From Calothrix parasitica NIES-267 (lineage in GTDB: Bacteria; Cyanobacteriota; Cyanobacteriia; Cyanobacteriales; Nostocaceae), in assembly GCF_002368095.1 (NCBI RefSeq), contig NZ_AP018227.1, positions 6,588,123 through 6,652,122 on the forward strand: a stretch of DNA of 64,000 bases, written 5' to 3'. Below, piece after piece: positions 52,684 to 62,763 of the stretch (the stretch's first letter is position 1; each line of letters starts with the position of its first letter). Both the position numbers and the translations under genes were made by a program. A model generated the notes under the pieces. It was not told where the DNA came from and searched no databases. It saw nothing but the letters and a program-made list of their open reading frames with translations.

Positions 52684-55600
52684 CTAACTAATACCTTGAC
52701 AAAGTTTGCGGTCCGATCCTTCAACATTGCTATTATACCGGAGGTAGTCACCTACCCAGTAACAACCTTGTGCTAGTAGATTTTTTAAATTCAAATTCCA
52801 TAGAATTATGTTATTGTCGTCGCTCGCAGATGCTAAAGTTTGACCATCTGGACTAAAGCTAACGTCTAATACCGGAGCTTGATGCTCGCTAAGAGTTTTG
52901 ATTAATTTACCTTCAGTGTTCAAAAGCTTAGCTGTACTATCCCAATATCCAGCAGCGAGAATTTTTCCTTCGGGGCTAAACGAAACACTGCTAACGCTAT
53001 CACCGTAACCTTTTAACACAGTTTTAAATACATTACCATTCCAATGGGATAATCTCAGAGTATTGTCCCAACTTGCAGAAGCAAGCAAGTTATCGCGAGG
53101 GCTAAAGCTGACTCCTAGAACCCAACCGGAATGGGGTAAGAAAGTTTGTAACAACACACCATCTCGTTTCCACAATTTTACGGTTTTGTCGTCGGAACCA
53201 GAAGCTAAAATCTGACCATCTGGACTAAAGCTAACGCTATTTACCCTTGCTTGGTGACCATTTAAAGTTTTGAGCAACTTACCTTGCTGATTCCATAATT
53301 TTACCGTTTTATCATTGCTCGCAGATGCCAGCAATTGTCCATCGGGACTAAAGCTAATACTTGTTACCTTATCGTTATGTCCCTGAAGAGTTTTGAGTAA
53401 TTGACCATTTTGCTGCCAAAGTTTTATTGTTTTGTCGTAGCTTGCTGAAGCTAAAATTTGACCCTTCGGATGAAAGCTGACGCTGGTGACTCTATCAGAA
53501 TGTCCTGATAAAGTTTTGTAAAGGCGGGTATCAAATCCAGTATTAATTTGTTCCCTCTGCCACAATTTTACTGTTTTATCGCGGCTGGAAGAGGCTAAAG
53601 TTTTACCATCAGGACTCCAAGTAACACTTAAAACCCGGTCTTTATGTCCTGTTAAAACTGGTAATTTGGGAGGTTTTAAACTCCAAAGCTTGACGCTTTT
53701 GTCATAACTTCCAGATGCTAATAATTTATCGTCGGGGCTGAATGAAACGCTGACAACAGCATCGCTATGACCTTTAAAAGTTTTAATTAACTTACCACTT
53801 TTAACATCAGTCAAATTAATCGTATTGTCATCTCCTGCTGAAGCAAGTTTTTCACCTTTAGAATCAAAATTTAGACTCCAAATAACACCTTTGTGCTGCT
53901 CTAAATTTTTATAAGCACGGTATGTGAGGGTGTTTTCAGATTCTTCCTGTTCTACTCCTTGCCAAAGTTTAACAATTCCATTGCTATCAGCAGAGGCTAA
54001 AGTCTTACCATCGGGACTGAAACTAACAACTGTTATCTCTTGTTCGTGACCTCCCAAAGTAGTTAATAAGCTACCACTATCGCTACTCCATATTTTTACG
54101 GTGCTATCCTCACTGGCTGAAGCGATAAACCGACCGTCAGGACTGAAGGTGACCCAGTTGATTAAACCTTGATGTCCTCGAAGAACTTTCAATAACTTAC
54201 CGTCATTACGCCAAATTTGAACGATATTATCATTACTTCCGGTAGCTAATAACTTACCGTCGGGACTAAAACTAACCGTGGAAACCCAATCTTGATGTTG
54301 AAGAGTTGTGACGGGTTGCAAACCGAATTTTCCCGTAGCTAGATTTTTACGCCAAATCCTTACGGTTTTATCCTGACTTGCAGAAGCGATTAAACTACCA
54401 TCAGGGCTAAAATTCAAACTAGTAATGCTTTCATCATGAGCTGCTTTTAGAGTTTGTAATAAACTCCCATCAGTACGCCATATTTTGATACTTTTATCGC
54501 GACTCCCCGAAGCTAAAAACTTGCCATCGGGACTAAAATTAACATCCCAAACAACATCTTTATGTCCTTCCAAACGGTTAACTTCCGTGACTCCATAAAC
54601 TGCTTGCTGCAAAGCTGTGACCACTCGCATCCGCGTATCTGCTTGAATTCCATGCCCATTTTTAAGTTTTCTCCAAGCACGTAAACTTTCAATCAGAGCA
54701 TCAAATTCTTTATTGGAAGCAAACAAAGCCTCAGAAGCGGCAGTTATCGCACCAATTTTTAAATTATTTTCGCTACGCTCAGCCCGTAAACCGTGGTTAA
54801 TAGCTGCTCTTTTTTGTAAATCCGCTTGCCACCACAAACCACCAATTGTGGCAGACATAACCGCTAGAGCAAAGCCAGCTAAACGTGCTTCCCGCAATCT
54901 TTTTTGCAGGATTGAATTTAGCTTTTCTTGGGATATTTTTTGAGCAACTTCTGCTTTTGTTTTTTCAAAACGAATTTTTTCTAATTCAGCAATAATTCCA
55001 TAGTCGTTGCGAATGCGAATTGGTTTAACTAAATAGTCATGAACTAATTGATAGCGTTCTCCTGACTCTTGAAGTACTCGTAATACCAAACCGCTTCCCA
55101 CAAGAATTTCTAAAATCAATTCTACGGTGCTGATATTGTAGGAATGCATGAAGCCTTCTTCAGTTTCTTCATGACTATCCACTGTAAATTGCTCTTTAGG
55201 TTGTTTTAAGATATGAGAAAAAGTAGTATCAAGATTTTTTGGATTAATTTGATTAAAATTTATGAGTATATTATCTGCTTGATTTTCTTCAATTTCATCA
55301 TAGTTATCTTCTTCTCTAAAAATAGCGGTGACTAATTCAGCCTTGGTTTTTAGAGGTCGCGTACCTTTTTCATCAGTTAATTCAAAAAGTAATTTCCAAC
55401 TTAATTGTTCATTTTCTTGACCGCAATCAAAAATAACTTTTTCTAACCAGTGTTGGACAAGTTTCTCAGAACCGCCGCTGCGCTGATATTCACCTAAAGT
55501 AGTAATATTTTGTGCTTCTAATTGAGCGCCGACAATTTGTAATTCTATTGGGTGTACTTGATGAGTTTCTCCTGCTAAGTCTTCTACTAATTTATGGATT

Positions 55601-57879
55601 AACTCATCGCTTAACTGATAATGCGAACGCTCTGTCAAACTATGAATAATGCTATTAGCATCTTGGCAAGTAAACTTACCCAAATAGTAACGAATGTTCT
55701 TATCAAGAATATTTTTATTAATTACTCCCAAATTGTAAGAATCTTGCCGTTCCAAGTAACTTAAACGCTCAAATTCTAATAAATAATGTAGATAATCTTC
55801 CCGCAAAGAAAGAATTACTTTCACAAAGGGAATATTCAGACATTTATTAAAAAACTTGTAAAATTCAACCCTTTGTACCGTATCTTGTTTGACAAAGAAA
55901 AATTCTTCTAACTGGTCAAAAATTAGAATCACCGTGTAATTACTATCTGCTAATAACCGCAGCTTTTCTAAAATTACTTCTACTGTGATGTCTATAGCCA
56001 AAGATATAGAAGTATGAGCGATAACCTGGTTTAAACTGCGTCCTAAAACTGTGATCCAGTCAGTATAAACAGATAAAACAACTGGTAGGGCTATCCGCTC
56101 TCCAATTGAATTCTGTTTTAACGCTGGAACCAAACCTGCTTTGATAATCGAACTTTTACCAACCCCCGACGGCCCGTGAACCACGGTAAGTTTACAGTCA
56201 GCACGGGTCATCTTTTCTAAAAGCTGATGAACATCTTGCTGTCTTCCCGATGCTGCAATTTCTTGAGCAACTTGGTCGTGAGTCGATGATATTTTTTGCG
56301 GTTGTAAAACTGGATTGATTCGATAACGCTGCGGTTGTAATTGACTAGCACCGATAAAAGCGCGAAATCCATACTGATGCTCAATCTGAATTTTCTCTCG
56401 TTTGAGTTTAAATGCTTCTAAGTAGTCGTGACGCTCATTAAAATAGAGCGAGCGTAATTCCTCGACAATTTCTAGATATAAAGAAGCTTCGTATTGAGCT
56501 TCACAAACAACTTTCGCCCATTCCAAGGTGTTAACAGCTTCGTCCCATTCACCCAAATTTCTTAAGGTCCGACCTAGTAGTAATAAATACCAACTTTCTT
56601 GCTGGCGGGATACTTCTGGAACTTCTTCAGCAACAGAAAGGGCTGTGTTTGCTAATTCATGAGCTTTGACCCAATCAGATTTTTCGGCAGCTACGACACA
56701 GAGAAATCCATAATCTTGAGCAACTAAAGTCTTGTTTCCAGATGCTTGATGCAACTCCAAGGAGTAGGTGGCTAGCTCGAATAAATTATCCCACTGTTCC
56801 AAGCGTTGCAGCATTTCGCAAGCAGGAAAAACGAATTTTGCCAAAAGGTCTTTTCTTTTTGTGATTTCTAATATATCCAAGCATTGCTTAAACCAATTCA
56901 AAGCATTTTGCCAAAAGCTAATATTAGCCGCTGGTTGCAAATCTGCTAAACGTCGGTAGCACAATCCGAGGTGGAACATCACCATTGCTTTACGAATTAG
57001 AAAACCAACGACCAGGGGAGGAGAGGAATTTTCAGTTTTTTCTGTTTCTTCCCTATTTTCAATCAATGGAGATAGAGAATTTGAATTACTTTTTATTTCT
57101 TCTTCCCAGAGTTCCAAGCTGCGCTGGTAATGTAATAACGCTTCGTCAATATTGTCGTTAACGTAATTATCGCGTCCGAGGACAAATTCTAAACTTGCTT
57201 CTAGTTCGGATTCGAGCTTGATTTCGTAGATTCGTTGTAAATCATTACGAGCTGATTCAATTTCTCGACGCTGTTGGGATTTAGGGTCTAAAAGTAAAGC
57301 TGCATTTGGTAAAAACTTTTGTGCCCCCGCTTCTATAACTTTGTCAAATAAAGATTGTGTTTGCTGCTGAATCAGATTAACTAAATCCGAAGCAGCCATT
57401 TCAAATTTAATTGTGGTTGCGGCCCAGCTTTTGAAATCCGGCGCAAATCGTGAAAGCGATGTGCCAACTTCATCTTTAAGCCATAAAACGATGGGAAAAG
57501 CAAAAGTATCGGCGTATATATCTCGTGCTTGGTTAATACCGCTAAGTAAATCTTCTAGATTGGTTACTGATTCCAATCCGAATACCATGACCGCTGTTGG
57601 TGAGCAATCTGTTTTTACAGCAGGTATATCCAAAAATAGTTCTGAGACTATAGTGCTGTGTAAAGCGGTGGTTGAAGGAGACAGAAAAACTTCTCGTAAG
57701 TTTACATCCTTAGTTTGCAAGCGAATGTTATCTAATACTTGCTTGGACAACTCCTTGTAATTGCACCGTACCAGAATCAGAGAAAATTGACCTTTAGATA
57801 GCGCAATGGCCCGAATCAGCCTTTTTAGGGAATGCTGATTGGAAATGACAATATCCGTAAGACTAGTATTTTCACTCAT
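52684..57879 (-). CDS. TPR / STAND NTPase / membrane helix / 14-blade WD40 protein
   Basis: The protein is 1731 residues. Residues 1-165 form an AAA-like or effector-associated domain without a P-loop (VMVFGLESVTNLEDLLSGIN, FPIVLWLKDEV). About 200-500 are TPR-like helices. A STAND (nSTAND1-type) ATPase has P-loop VVHGPSGVGKSS (about 565-576) and Walker B ILIFDQLEEFF (about 645-655). A hydrophobic helix near 1000 (AGFALAVMSATIGGLWW) may cross the membrane. Fourteen WD40 repeats (about 1100-1715, typically SFSPDGQLLASASNDKTVKLW) make two seven-blade propellers. STAND proteins use such repeats as sensors to trigger an ATP-driven switch. The partner is probably the P-loop ATPase encoded upstream on the same strand. 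Confidence 0.9.
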   Translation of the reverse strand: MSENTSLTDIVISNQHSLKRLIRAIALSKGQFSLILVRCNYKELSKQVLDNIRLQTKDVNLREVFLSPSTTALHSTIVSELFLDIPAVKTDCSPTAVMVFGLESVTNLEDLLSGINQARDIYADTFAFPIVLWLKDEVGTSLSRFAPDFKSWAATTIKFEMAASDLVNLIQQQTQSLFDKVIEAGAQKFLPNAALLLDPKSQQRREIESARNDLQRIYEIKLESELEASLEFVLGRDNYVNDNIDEALLHYQRSLELWEEEIKSNSNSLSPLIENREETEKTENSSPPLVVGFLIRKAMVMFHLGLCYRRLADLQPAANISFWQNALNWFKQCLDILEITKRKDLLAKFVFPACEMLQRLEQWDNLFELATYSLELHQASGNKTLVAQDYGFLCVVAAEKSDWVKAHELANTALSVAEEVPEVSRQQESWYLLLLGRTLRNLGEWDEAVNTLEWAKVVCEAQYEASLYLEIVEELRSLYFNERHDYLEAFKLKREKIQIEHQYGFRAFIGASQLQPQRYRINPVLQPQKISSTHDQVAQEIAASGRQQDVHQLLEKMTRADCKLTVVHGPSGVGKSSIIKAGLVPALKQNSIGERIALPVVLSVYTDWITVLGRSLNQVIAHTSISLAIDITVEVILEKLRLLADSNYTVILIFDQLEEFFFVKQDTVQRVEFYKFFNKCLNIPFVKVILSLREDYLHYLLEFERLSYLERQDSYNLGVINKNILDKNIRYYLGKFTCQDANSIIHSLTERSHYQLSDELIHKLVEDLAGETHQVHPIELQIVGAQLEAQNITTLGEYQRSGGSEKLVQHWLEKVIFDCGQENEQLSWKLLFELTDEKGTRPLKTKAELVTAIFREEDNYDEIEENQADNILINFNQINPKNLDTTFSHILKQPKEQFTVDSHEETEEGFMHSYNISTVELILEILVGSGLVLRVLQESGERYQLVHDYLVKPIRIRNDYGIIAELEKIRFEKTKAEVAQKISQEKLNSILQKRLREARLAGFALAVMSATIGGLWWQADLQKRAAINHGLRAERSENNLKIGAITAASEALFASNKEFDALIESLRAWRKLKNGHGIQADTRMRVVTALQQAVYGVTEVNRLEGHKDVVWDVNFSPDGKFLASGSRDKSIKIWRTDGSLLQTLKAAHDESITSLNFSPDGSLIASASQDKTVRIWRKNLATGKFGLQPVTTLQHQDWVSTVSFSPDGKLLATGSNDNIVQIWRNDGKLLKVLRGHQGLINWVTFSPDGRFIASASEDSTVKIWSSDSGSLLTTLGGHEQEITVVSFSPDGKTLASADSNGIVKLWQGVEQEESENTLTYRAYKNLEQHKGVIWSLNFDSKGEKLASAGDDNTINLTDVKSGKLIKTFKGHSDAVVSVSFSPDDKLLASGSYDKSVKLWSLKPPKLPVLTGHKDRVLSVTWSPDGKTLASSSRDKTVKLWQREQINTGFDTRLYKTLSGHSDRVTSVSFHPKGQILASASYDKTIKLWQQNGQLLKTLQGHNDKVTSISFSPDGQLLASASNDKTVKLWNQQGKLLKTLNGHQARVNSVSFSPDGQILASGSDDKTVKLWKRDGVLLQTFLPHSGWVLGVSFSPRDNLLASASWDNTLRLSHWNGNVFKTVLKGYGDSVSSVSFSPEGKILAAGYWDSTAKLLNTEGKLIKTLSEHQAPVLDVSFSPDGQTLASASDDNNIILWNLNLKNLLAQGCYWVGDYLRYNSNVEGSDRKLCQGIS

Positions 57880-58352
57880 AGCTGCAATATTTATATTTGA
57901 CGTTGTGTCAATTCAATTTTGGATTCCCAAGTAGAAGAACTGTTGTCTTCCAAGACAGGTTTGAAATTAAAGTTTGACCTTTGCAGAAAGTTGGGAGAGA
58001 CAAATTAGGGTGAAATTAGTGTCATCCTAATCAAGCATCGGCAGATTTTGCTCGGAAGAGTTATTAAAATTCGAGGCTGGTTTTAACCAAAAGCCAGTAA
58101 TTAGAAATTCAAAATATCAAAATAGATAGGTATGGTCATACAGATAAATACAACCAATTAGATTAAGATTAATTAATACTATTGATTAAAAATTTTAAAC
58201 AGTAGTAGACCATCTATTGTTTTATCTGACTTTTAATTATTTGTCGATTTTTTCTGCTCTACTTGAATTAAAAGTTCTTCTGCTTAATGTATTAATCAAC
58301 TAATGTAGAAGGGGAAATATGCCCAAAACACATAGATAATTATTTTTTACTA
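57880..58352. other. Intergenic region between ATPase and STAND genes
   Basis: About 470 bp of AT-rich DNA with no gene. It separates two same-strand genes and contains no clear terminator, so read-through from 58353-59708 is possible. Confidence 0.4.
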
Positions 58353-59708
58353 CTAAGAAAAAGTCGCCGGTATTCTATATTCGGATTGCTCCCAAGCCAA
58401 AACTTTCTCAGTTTCTGCTAAAGCTGGACTGATGCCAAACCAGCGTCCTTTTACATCTCGATACTCAAAAACAAACATACTTCGCAGCAATCTTTGATAT
58501 TCTGATTCACCTCTAACAGTTTGCTGATTGACAACTTCATAAAGCAATTGCCATTCTTCATCATCAATAGCTAAAAGTAAATCGTCGCGATAGTCCTTGA
58601 TTACTGCTTCTAAGCAAGAGCGCTCGAAAGGGGGGTCTTGTCGTTGTAAACAGCTGTAAAGTAACCCTAGTAAATTACGAATATGACCGCCGCTAACTCT
58701 ACATAAACGGTCTAAAGTTTCCGAGCTATCAAATATTTCATTAACTAATCTCAATCTGATATCGGCAGAAGCTTCGGGAAAAGCCCTTGCTAAAACCAAC
58801 TGACGCAAAAGAGTCATTCCTGGTGTGCAGTCATCTCCATCTCTTTGACGCACTAACACCATGGGCAAAACTTTGGGAGCAATACCACCACCCAAACGAT
58901 TTTTCAGCGTTTCGTATTCTCCAGAAAAAATCAAAGCTAGCGGAATCGTATAAACCACATGGCATTTGAGCCGACGTAACTGCTCTCCTCTGTCAATAAA
59001 CAAATATTCTGGTTGCGAGCGTCCTGACGGCATTGGGCGCATGTCAACTCGGTCTAAATTGTCAATAATTACAACTAGACCTTTTTGTCCTCTCATCTGT
59101 AGTTGTTGGGTCGCTTTATCCAACACCTGCTCGTTAATCGCTTGCAAAATACTGTTGGTGCGGGGTTCGAGGTATTGTCTCAACTGAGAACGTAACTGCG
59201 GACTATCCTTGGCTTTGGCGCTAATTTTCGCAATACCCAGAGAGAATTCTGCTTCTGTTTCAATTTCTATTGGAGTTTGAAGAAATTCCCCGATTTCTCG
59301 AAATAAATTACTAAAATAACCCGGTTTTAATTTAATGTTAATTGCTTCTAAACTAGCACTGACTTGACGAGCCACACTCAGCAAAATGTCGCTGACATCG
59401 ATATCAGCCATATCTAAATCCTGGCTGGATTCAAAATAAACTACGTGAAATCCCGATTGTTCTAATTCTGCTTTCAAACGCTGTAACTCAGTTGATTTAC
59501 CGCAGCCAATATGACCTGTAAATAATTGGCAAGTTGGTTCATCTGGAGAAATACGGACAATGGTTCGCTGCAACTCTTCGACTATTTTGCAACCCCGTAC
59601 TTCGGAAAAATCTATGTAATATTTTCTATCGGAATCATCGCCTATAACCAGTGTTCTGCTTGGATTACAGGCTTTAAAAAACCTTGACAAATTTAATTGA
59701 GTTTTCAT
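58353..59708 (-). CDS. P-loop ATPase (AAA/ORC-like STAND relative)
   Basis: This 451-residue cytoplasmic protein has Walker A TGHIGCGKSTEL (P-loop 65-72) and Walker B LVVIIDNLDRVD (211-222). A Sensor-like VVYTIPLALIFSG and a C-terminal winged-helix-like region (SGGHIRNLLGLLYSCLQRQD, then ISPALAETEKVL) follow. The pattern is that of ORC/Cdc6- and KAP-like NTPases that in cyanobacteria are often encoded next to large STAND or WD40 proteins with a P-loop-less AAA-like N-terminus. Such a protein lies directly downstream here. A structured RNA-like element occupies its leader (59863-59990). The function is not established. Confidence 0.8.
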   Translation of the reverse strand: MKTQLNLSRFFKACNPSRTLVIGDDSDRKYYIDFSEVRGCKIVEELQRTIVRISPDEPTCQLFTGHIGCGKSTELQRLKAELEQSGFHVVYFESSQDLDMADIDVSDILLSVARQVSASLEAINIKLKPGYFSNLFREIGEFLQTPIEIETEAEFSLGIAKISAKAKDSPQLRSQLRQYLEPRTNSILQAINEQVLDKATQQLQMRGQKGLVVIIDNLDRVDMRPMPSGRSQPEYLFIDRGEQLRRLKCHVVYTIPLALIFSGEYETLKNRLGGGIAPKVLPMVLVRQRDGDDCTPGMTLLRQLVLARAFPEASADIRLRLVNEIFDSSETLDRLCRVSGGHIRNLLGLLYSCLQRQDPPFERSCLEAVIKDYRDDLLLAIDDEEWQLLYEVVNQQTVRGESEYQRLLRSMFVFEYRDVKGRWFGISPALAETEKVLAWEQSEYRIPATFS

Positions 59709-59862
59709 GTAGATGCACGCCTTAGTTCTGGAATTTGGGAGATGATAAGCTCGCAGATACGGTGAATGAAAATCGAAAAACTAGGAATTTTTTACCTACT
59801 TCCTATTTTCTACTCCTCATCCATAAAGGGTTGGTCGAGTAATAGAAACTCAGGTTTGATCT

Positions 59863-59990
59863 ACAATTTCCGCAAAAAAAATAGGGCGGACTTTTTAACA
59901 AGCCCTCGGTTTTAAGCCCAGGAAATCGCCCATCCTGGGTCTCCGACCCAGAACGGGAAGCCCGCCCCATTTTTTTTTGGTTCCATCTCG
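59863..59990 (-). ncRNA. Structured RNA-like element, copy A (leader of the P-loop ATPase gene)
   Basis: Read on the minus strand it has a 5' box CGAGATGGAACC (59990-59979) and an A-rich spacer. Stem arm GGGCGGGCTT (59967-59958) is followed by a 13-bp hairpin with GGA loop (59957-59929), the distant pairing arm AAGTCCGCCC (59893-59884) and a 3' box TATTTTTTTTGCGGAAATTG. G-U pairs on this strand would become A-C mismatches on the other, which fixes the RNA strand. It is homologous to 62764-62943 and no known RNA family was recognised. Confidence 0.6.
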
Positions 59991-60027
59991 CGACCAATTT
60001 TTTCCCCTGATGATTAAAAATACGCAT

Positions 60028-60675
60028 TTGTACTGTTATAACCGCTATAACCGCATTGGTAAGCCCATGATAAAAATACGTAGCTTCAAATATAACTCTT
60101 TTGTATCAAATTGCTAGCTGATATTTTGTATAAAAAGCTGCTTTATACAACTACACAATTTATGCTTCAGTATTAATTGTAGCCAATCATGCATATCATT
60201 TATTTCTGAAAACGTCAAGTTGCTACAAGGGCATCTAGTATGTTTTTTCAAAAAGGAATAACTTGATGTTAGTTTTCGATACAGTAAGGGTTGGCGTGTA
60301 TAATATGGGATTTAAATATCGAATAGTAATTGAATGACAAACAAAAATAATGACCTTATAACAGCGATTAATATGCTCCTAAGATACATGTAAACAAGAA
60401 AAAGGTGGTGATTATCGTAGTATTTGTAGCCCTTTAACTTGAAAATAAAGGTCACTCTAAAGTAAAAAGGCTACATTAGTAAAAAAATACAAGACTTTAT
60501 TACTTATACATATAAGGGTTCATCTGTACCAATTTTTATTCTTAGGTTTTAGCGGCTAAAAAAGTCTTGAGGGGTTCCCTAGACCAAAAATTGTAGATTT
60601 TGGATTTAACCACGACACCGATTTAGGTTGACGAGGAATATCTCAAATTCTCAAATCGTAATTTATTAATAACCA
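60028..60675. other. AT-rich spacer
   Basis: No gene was seen. A TATAAT box near 60299 (GGCGTGTATAATATGGG) could serve plus-strand transcription towards ftsQ, but its -35 partner is unclear. Confidence 0.4.
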
Positions 60676-60739
60676 TTGAATAAAATCTGGAGAGAAAAAT
60701 CCGAAATTAAAAATGGTTCAATATTTGTGATTACAGAGG

Positions 60740-61060
60740 TGTTCATTGCTCAGAGCATCCCTAGCCTTCGGGTATCTCCCTCCGGGAAAAGCTCGGCGCA
60801 ACGCAGTGGCTCCGGAAACCGACATCCCTTTCCCTGTCTCACTTCATCCGTTGAAGTAATTGGTGCGAATCCGGGAGTATGTAAGATCAAATCGCCGGAA
60901 ATAGCTTCCGGGGGATACTCCACCGCAGCTTACTAACTTAGCAAGCACCCACCATACTTGCTTTCTTCCGAGAAGACACTGCGGTTTCGCTGTCTCCTCA
61001 AAATTTAGAATCGGATTGTAAAGAGCGGCATATTTCCTACAATCTTCATTCAATCTTCTT
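60740..61060 (+). other. GC-rich, foldable leader upstream of ftsQ
   Basis: A patch much richer in GC than its flanks holds several possible stems. GGAGTAT (60871-60877) pairs with ATACTCC (60915-60921) around a GGAAATAGCTTCC hairpin, and GGTGCGAATCC resembles a tRNA T-arm but has no tRNA around it. No protein frame there is convincing. It could be an ftsQ leader RNA or a dispersed repeat. Confidence 0.4.
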
Positions 61061-61086
61061 GAACCAAAATTTACGAAGAGGTTTAA

Positions 61087-61917
61087 ATGCCAGAGATATT
61101 ATCAGTTTCCTCTACAGATTTAGAAGTACGTCGCGAAAAACTACGTCGTCACAGAAAAATACAAATTATTGGTGCTATTTGGCGTACCTTCGCACTTACA
61201 GGATTAGCTGGTGGTTTACTGTGGTTTTTGATTCAACCAATATGGGTACTCAAAAGCAAGAAAGATATTACTGTTTCTGGGAATAAACTACTTTCCGATG
61301 AAGTGGTACAGTCAAAAATGCAATTATCTTATCCCAAATCTTTATGGAGAGTTGAACCAAGCCGCTTAAGTGCATCTTTAAAGCAGCAACCAGCTATAAA
61401 CCAAGTATCGGTTACTCGTCGTTTGTTTCCACCGGGGTTGAAAGTTAAGGTATCTGAAATACTTCCAGTAGCTACTACTCAAACTTTGGTTAAGAGCAGT
61501 GATAATTCTAAAAAGCAAAAAGTCATAAAGGGATTATTAGATATAAATGGTGTTTGGGTTTCCTTGGAAAACTTTAAATCAATCAAAGCCGATAAATTCC
61601 CCAGTCTAAGATTTATTGGTGAAGTTTCCTCTTGTCGTAGTTTCTGGACGCAGCTTTATCAAGCAGTTAGCAAGAGTTCAGTTAAAGTCATGCAGGTTGA
61701 TTGCCGAAAGCCTAATAATATAATTTTAAAAACAGAACTAGGATTGGTACATATTGGCAGTCCAACATCTAAATTGGCTGAAAAAATTAAATCGCTAGCA
61801 AAAATCCGTCGTTTACCAGCAGAAGTAAATATGAATGAAATTAAGTTTATAGATTTAACAAATCCAGAAACAATTTTAGTACATGTGAACCAAAAAACAG
61901 TGAAAATAGACGGATAA
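61087..61917 (+). CDS. ftsQ: Cell division protein FtsQ
   Basis: This 276-residue protein has a cytoplasmic basic N-terminus, one transmembrane helix (about 30-52, TFALTGLAGGLLWFLIQPIW) and a POTRA domain starting KDITVSGNKLLSDEVVQSKM. PKSLWRVEPSRLSASLKQQP and RLFPPGLKVKVSE follow, then a beta domain. FtsQ links the early Z-ring to the late divisome and peptidoglycan synthesis. Its position upstream of ftsZ on the same strand is the usual cyanobacterial order; the murC/murB genes often found before it are not in the spacer. Confidence 0.93.
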   Translation: MPEILSVSSTDLEVRREKLRRHRKIQIIGAIWRTFALTGLAGGLLWFLIQPIWVLKSKKDITVSGNKLLSDEVVQSKMQLSYPKSLWRVEPSRLSASLKQQPAINQVSVTRRLFPPGLKVKVSEILPVATTQTLVKSSDNSKKQKVIKGLLDINGVWVSLENFKSIKADKFPSLRFIGEVSSCRSFWTQLYQAVSKSSVKVMQVDCRKPNNIILKTELGLVHIGSPTSKLAEKIKSLAKIRRLPAEVNMNEIKFIDLTNPETILVHVNQKTVKIDG

Positions 61918-62763
61918 AAATCCTTAAAAAATATTGAATAAACACGAATGTATAAAATACTCCTGGTTTATTAATAAGATTTATGCTGATAAATATATAT
62001 TAATGATTGTTGTTTTCGGAGCAACCAAAACCATAACATTCTTTGTTTGTTGTATTCTTTGAAAAAATATTCAAAAACCTACCATTAGGAAGTATAAACA
62101 TCCTTATTGTTGTAGTTACGCTCTTATCCAAGGGTGCAAGATGTAGGAAAATCGATGATGATGTCAAGGAGTGTAAATTTAAGCTTCGGTGATGACCATC
62201 ACCTTAATAATTGGACGCTTGGGGTGATGCGTATGAAAGCAGTTATAGCAATAGAAAGTAAAGTTGGGAGTTAAAAATTTATTTTACATAAATTATGTTT
62301 ATGTACTTACAACCCTCAAAGTCTATTGATAAAAGCATTTAAACGATATCATCTACATGCTTATACCAGTGTCGTACTTGTTTAATTGTTTTCAATGTTT
62401 CTAAAATTAAACCGGTATTTATGGCTATAAGTTTAAAAAAAACAAACACTATTAGTTGTAAAATTGATGACCAATATAGATAAAAAACAACAAGGGGGGG
62501 TGCTTCAGCCATACATGGAGGCAATGACAGCTAGAAATAGCAAAGTCGCTAGAACTTGTACAGTTCTTTCTTCAAGTAAATATTAAGTATACTTCTCTAG
62601 AACTAGCTCGAAAGGAATGCTAGGAGCTACTAATAAAAAATAGTTCGCGTTCTCAATTGAGCATCTGGTTAAAAGTTGATGGGAACACCGTCATAACATT
62701 CTTGCGACCATTACCTACAAGAGTGACGAAAAGAGAGTTGACGCGAGCGGGTAGATCGCACCC
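61918..62763. other. Long ftsQ-ftsZ intergenic region
   Basis: About 850 bp with no convincing gene. A perfect GGTGATGACCATCACC hairpin lies near 62190. The region probably contains ftsZ promoters; none is clear enough to place. Confidence 0.45.

Noticed and set aside
59803-60027. 74-codon open frame on the minus strand
   Set aside because: It runs through the structured RNA-like copy A, its composition is not protein-like, and copy B does not preserve any corresponding frame.
60860-60925. Possible tRNA gene because of GGTGCGAATCC
   Set aside because: No acceptor stem, D-arm or anticodon arm fits around the T-arm-like sequence.
60676-60936. 86-codon open frame upstream of ftsQ
   Set aside because: It crosses the GC-rich palindromic patch and has a Ser/Gly/Pro-rich, repeat-like composition; no domain is recognisable.
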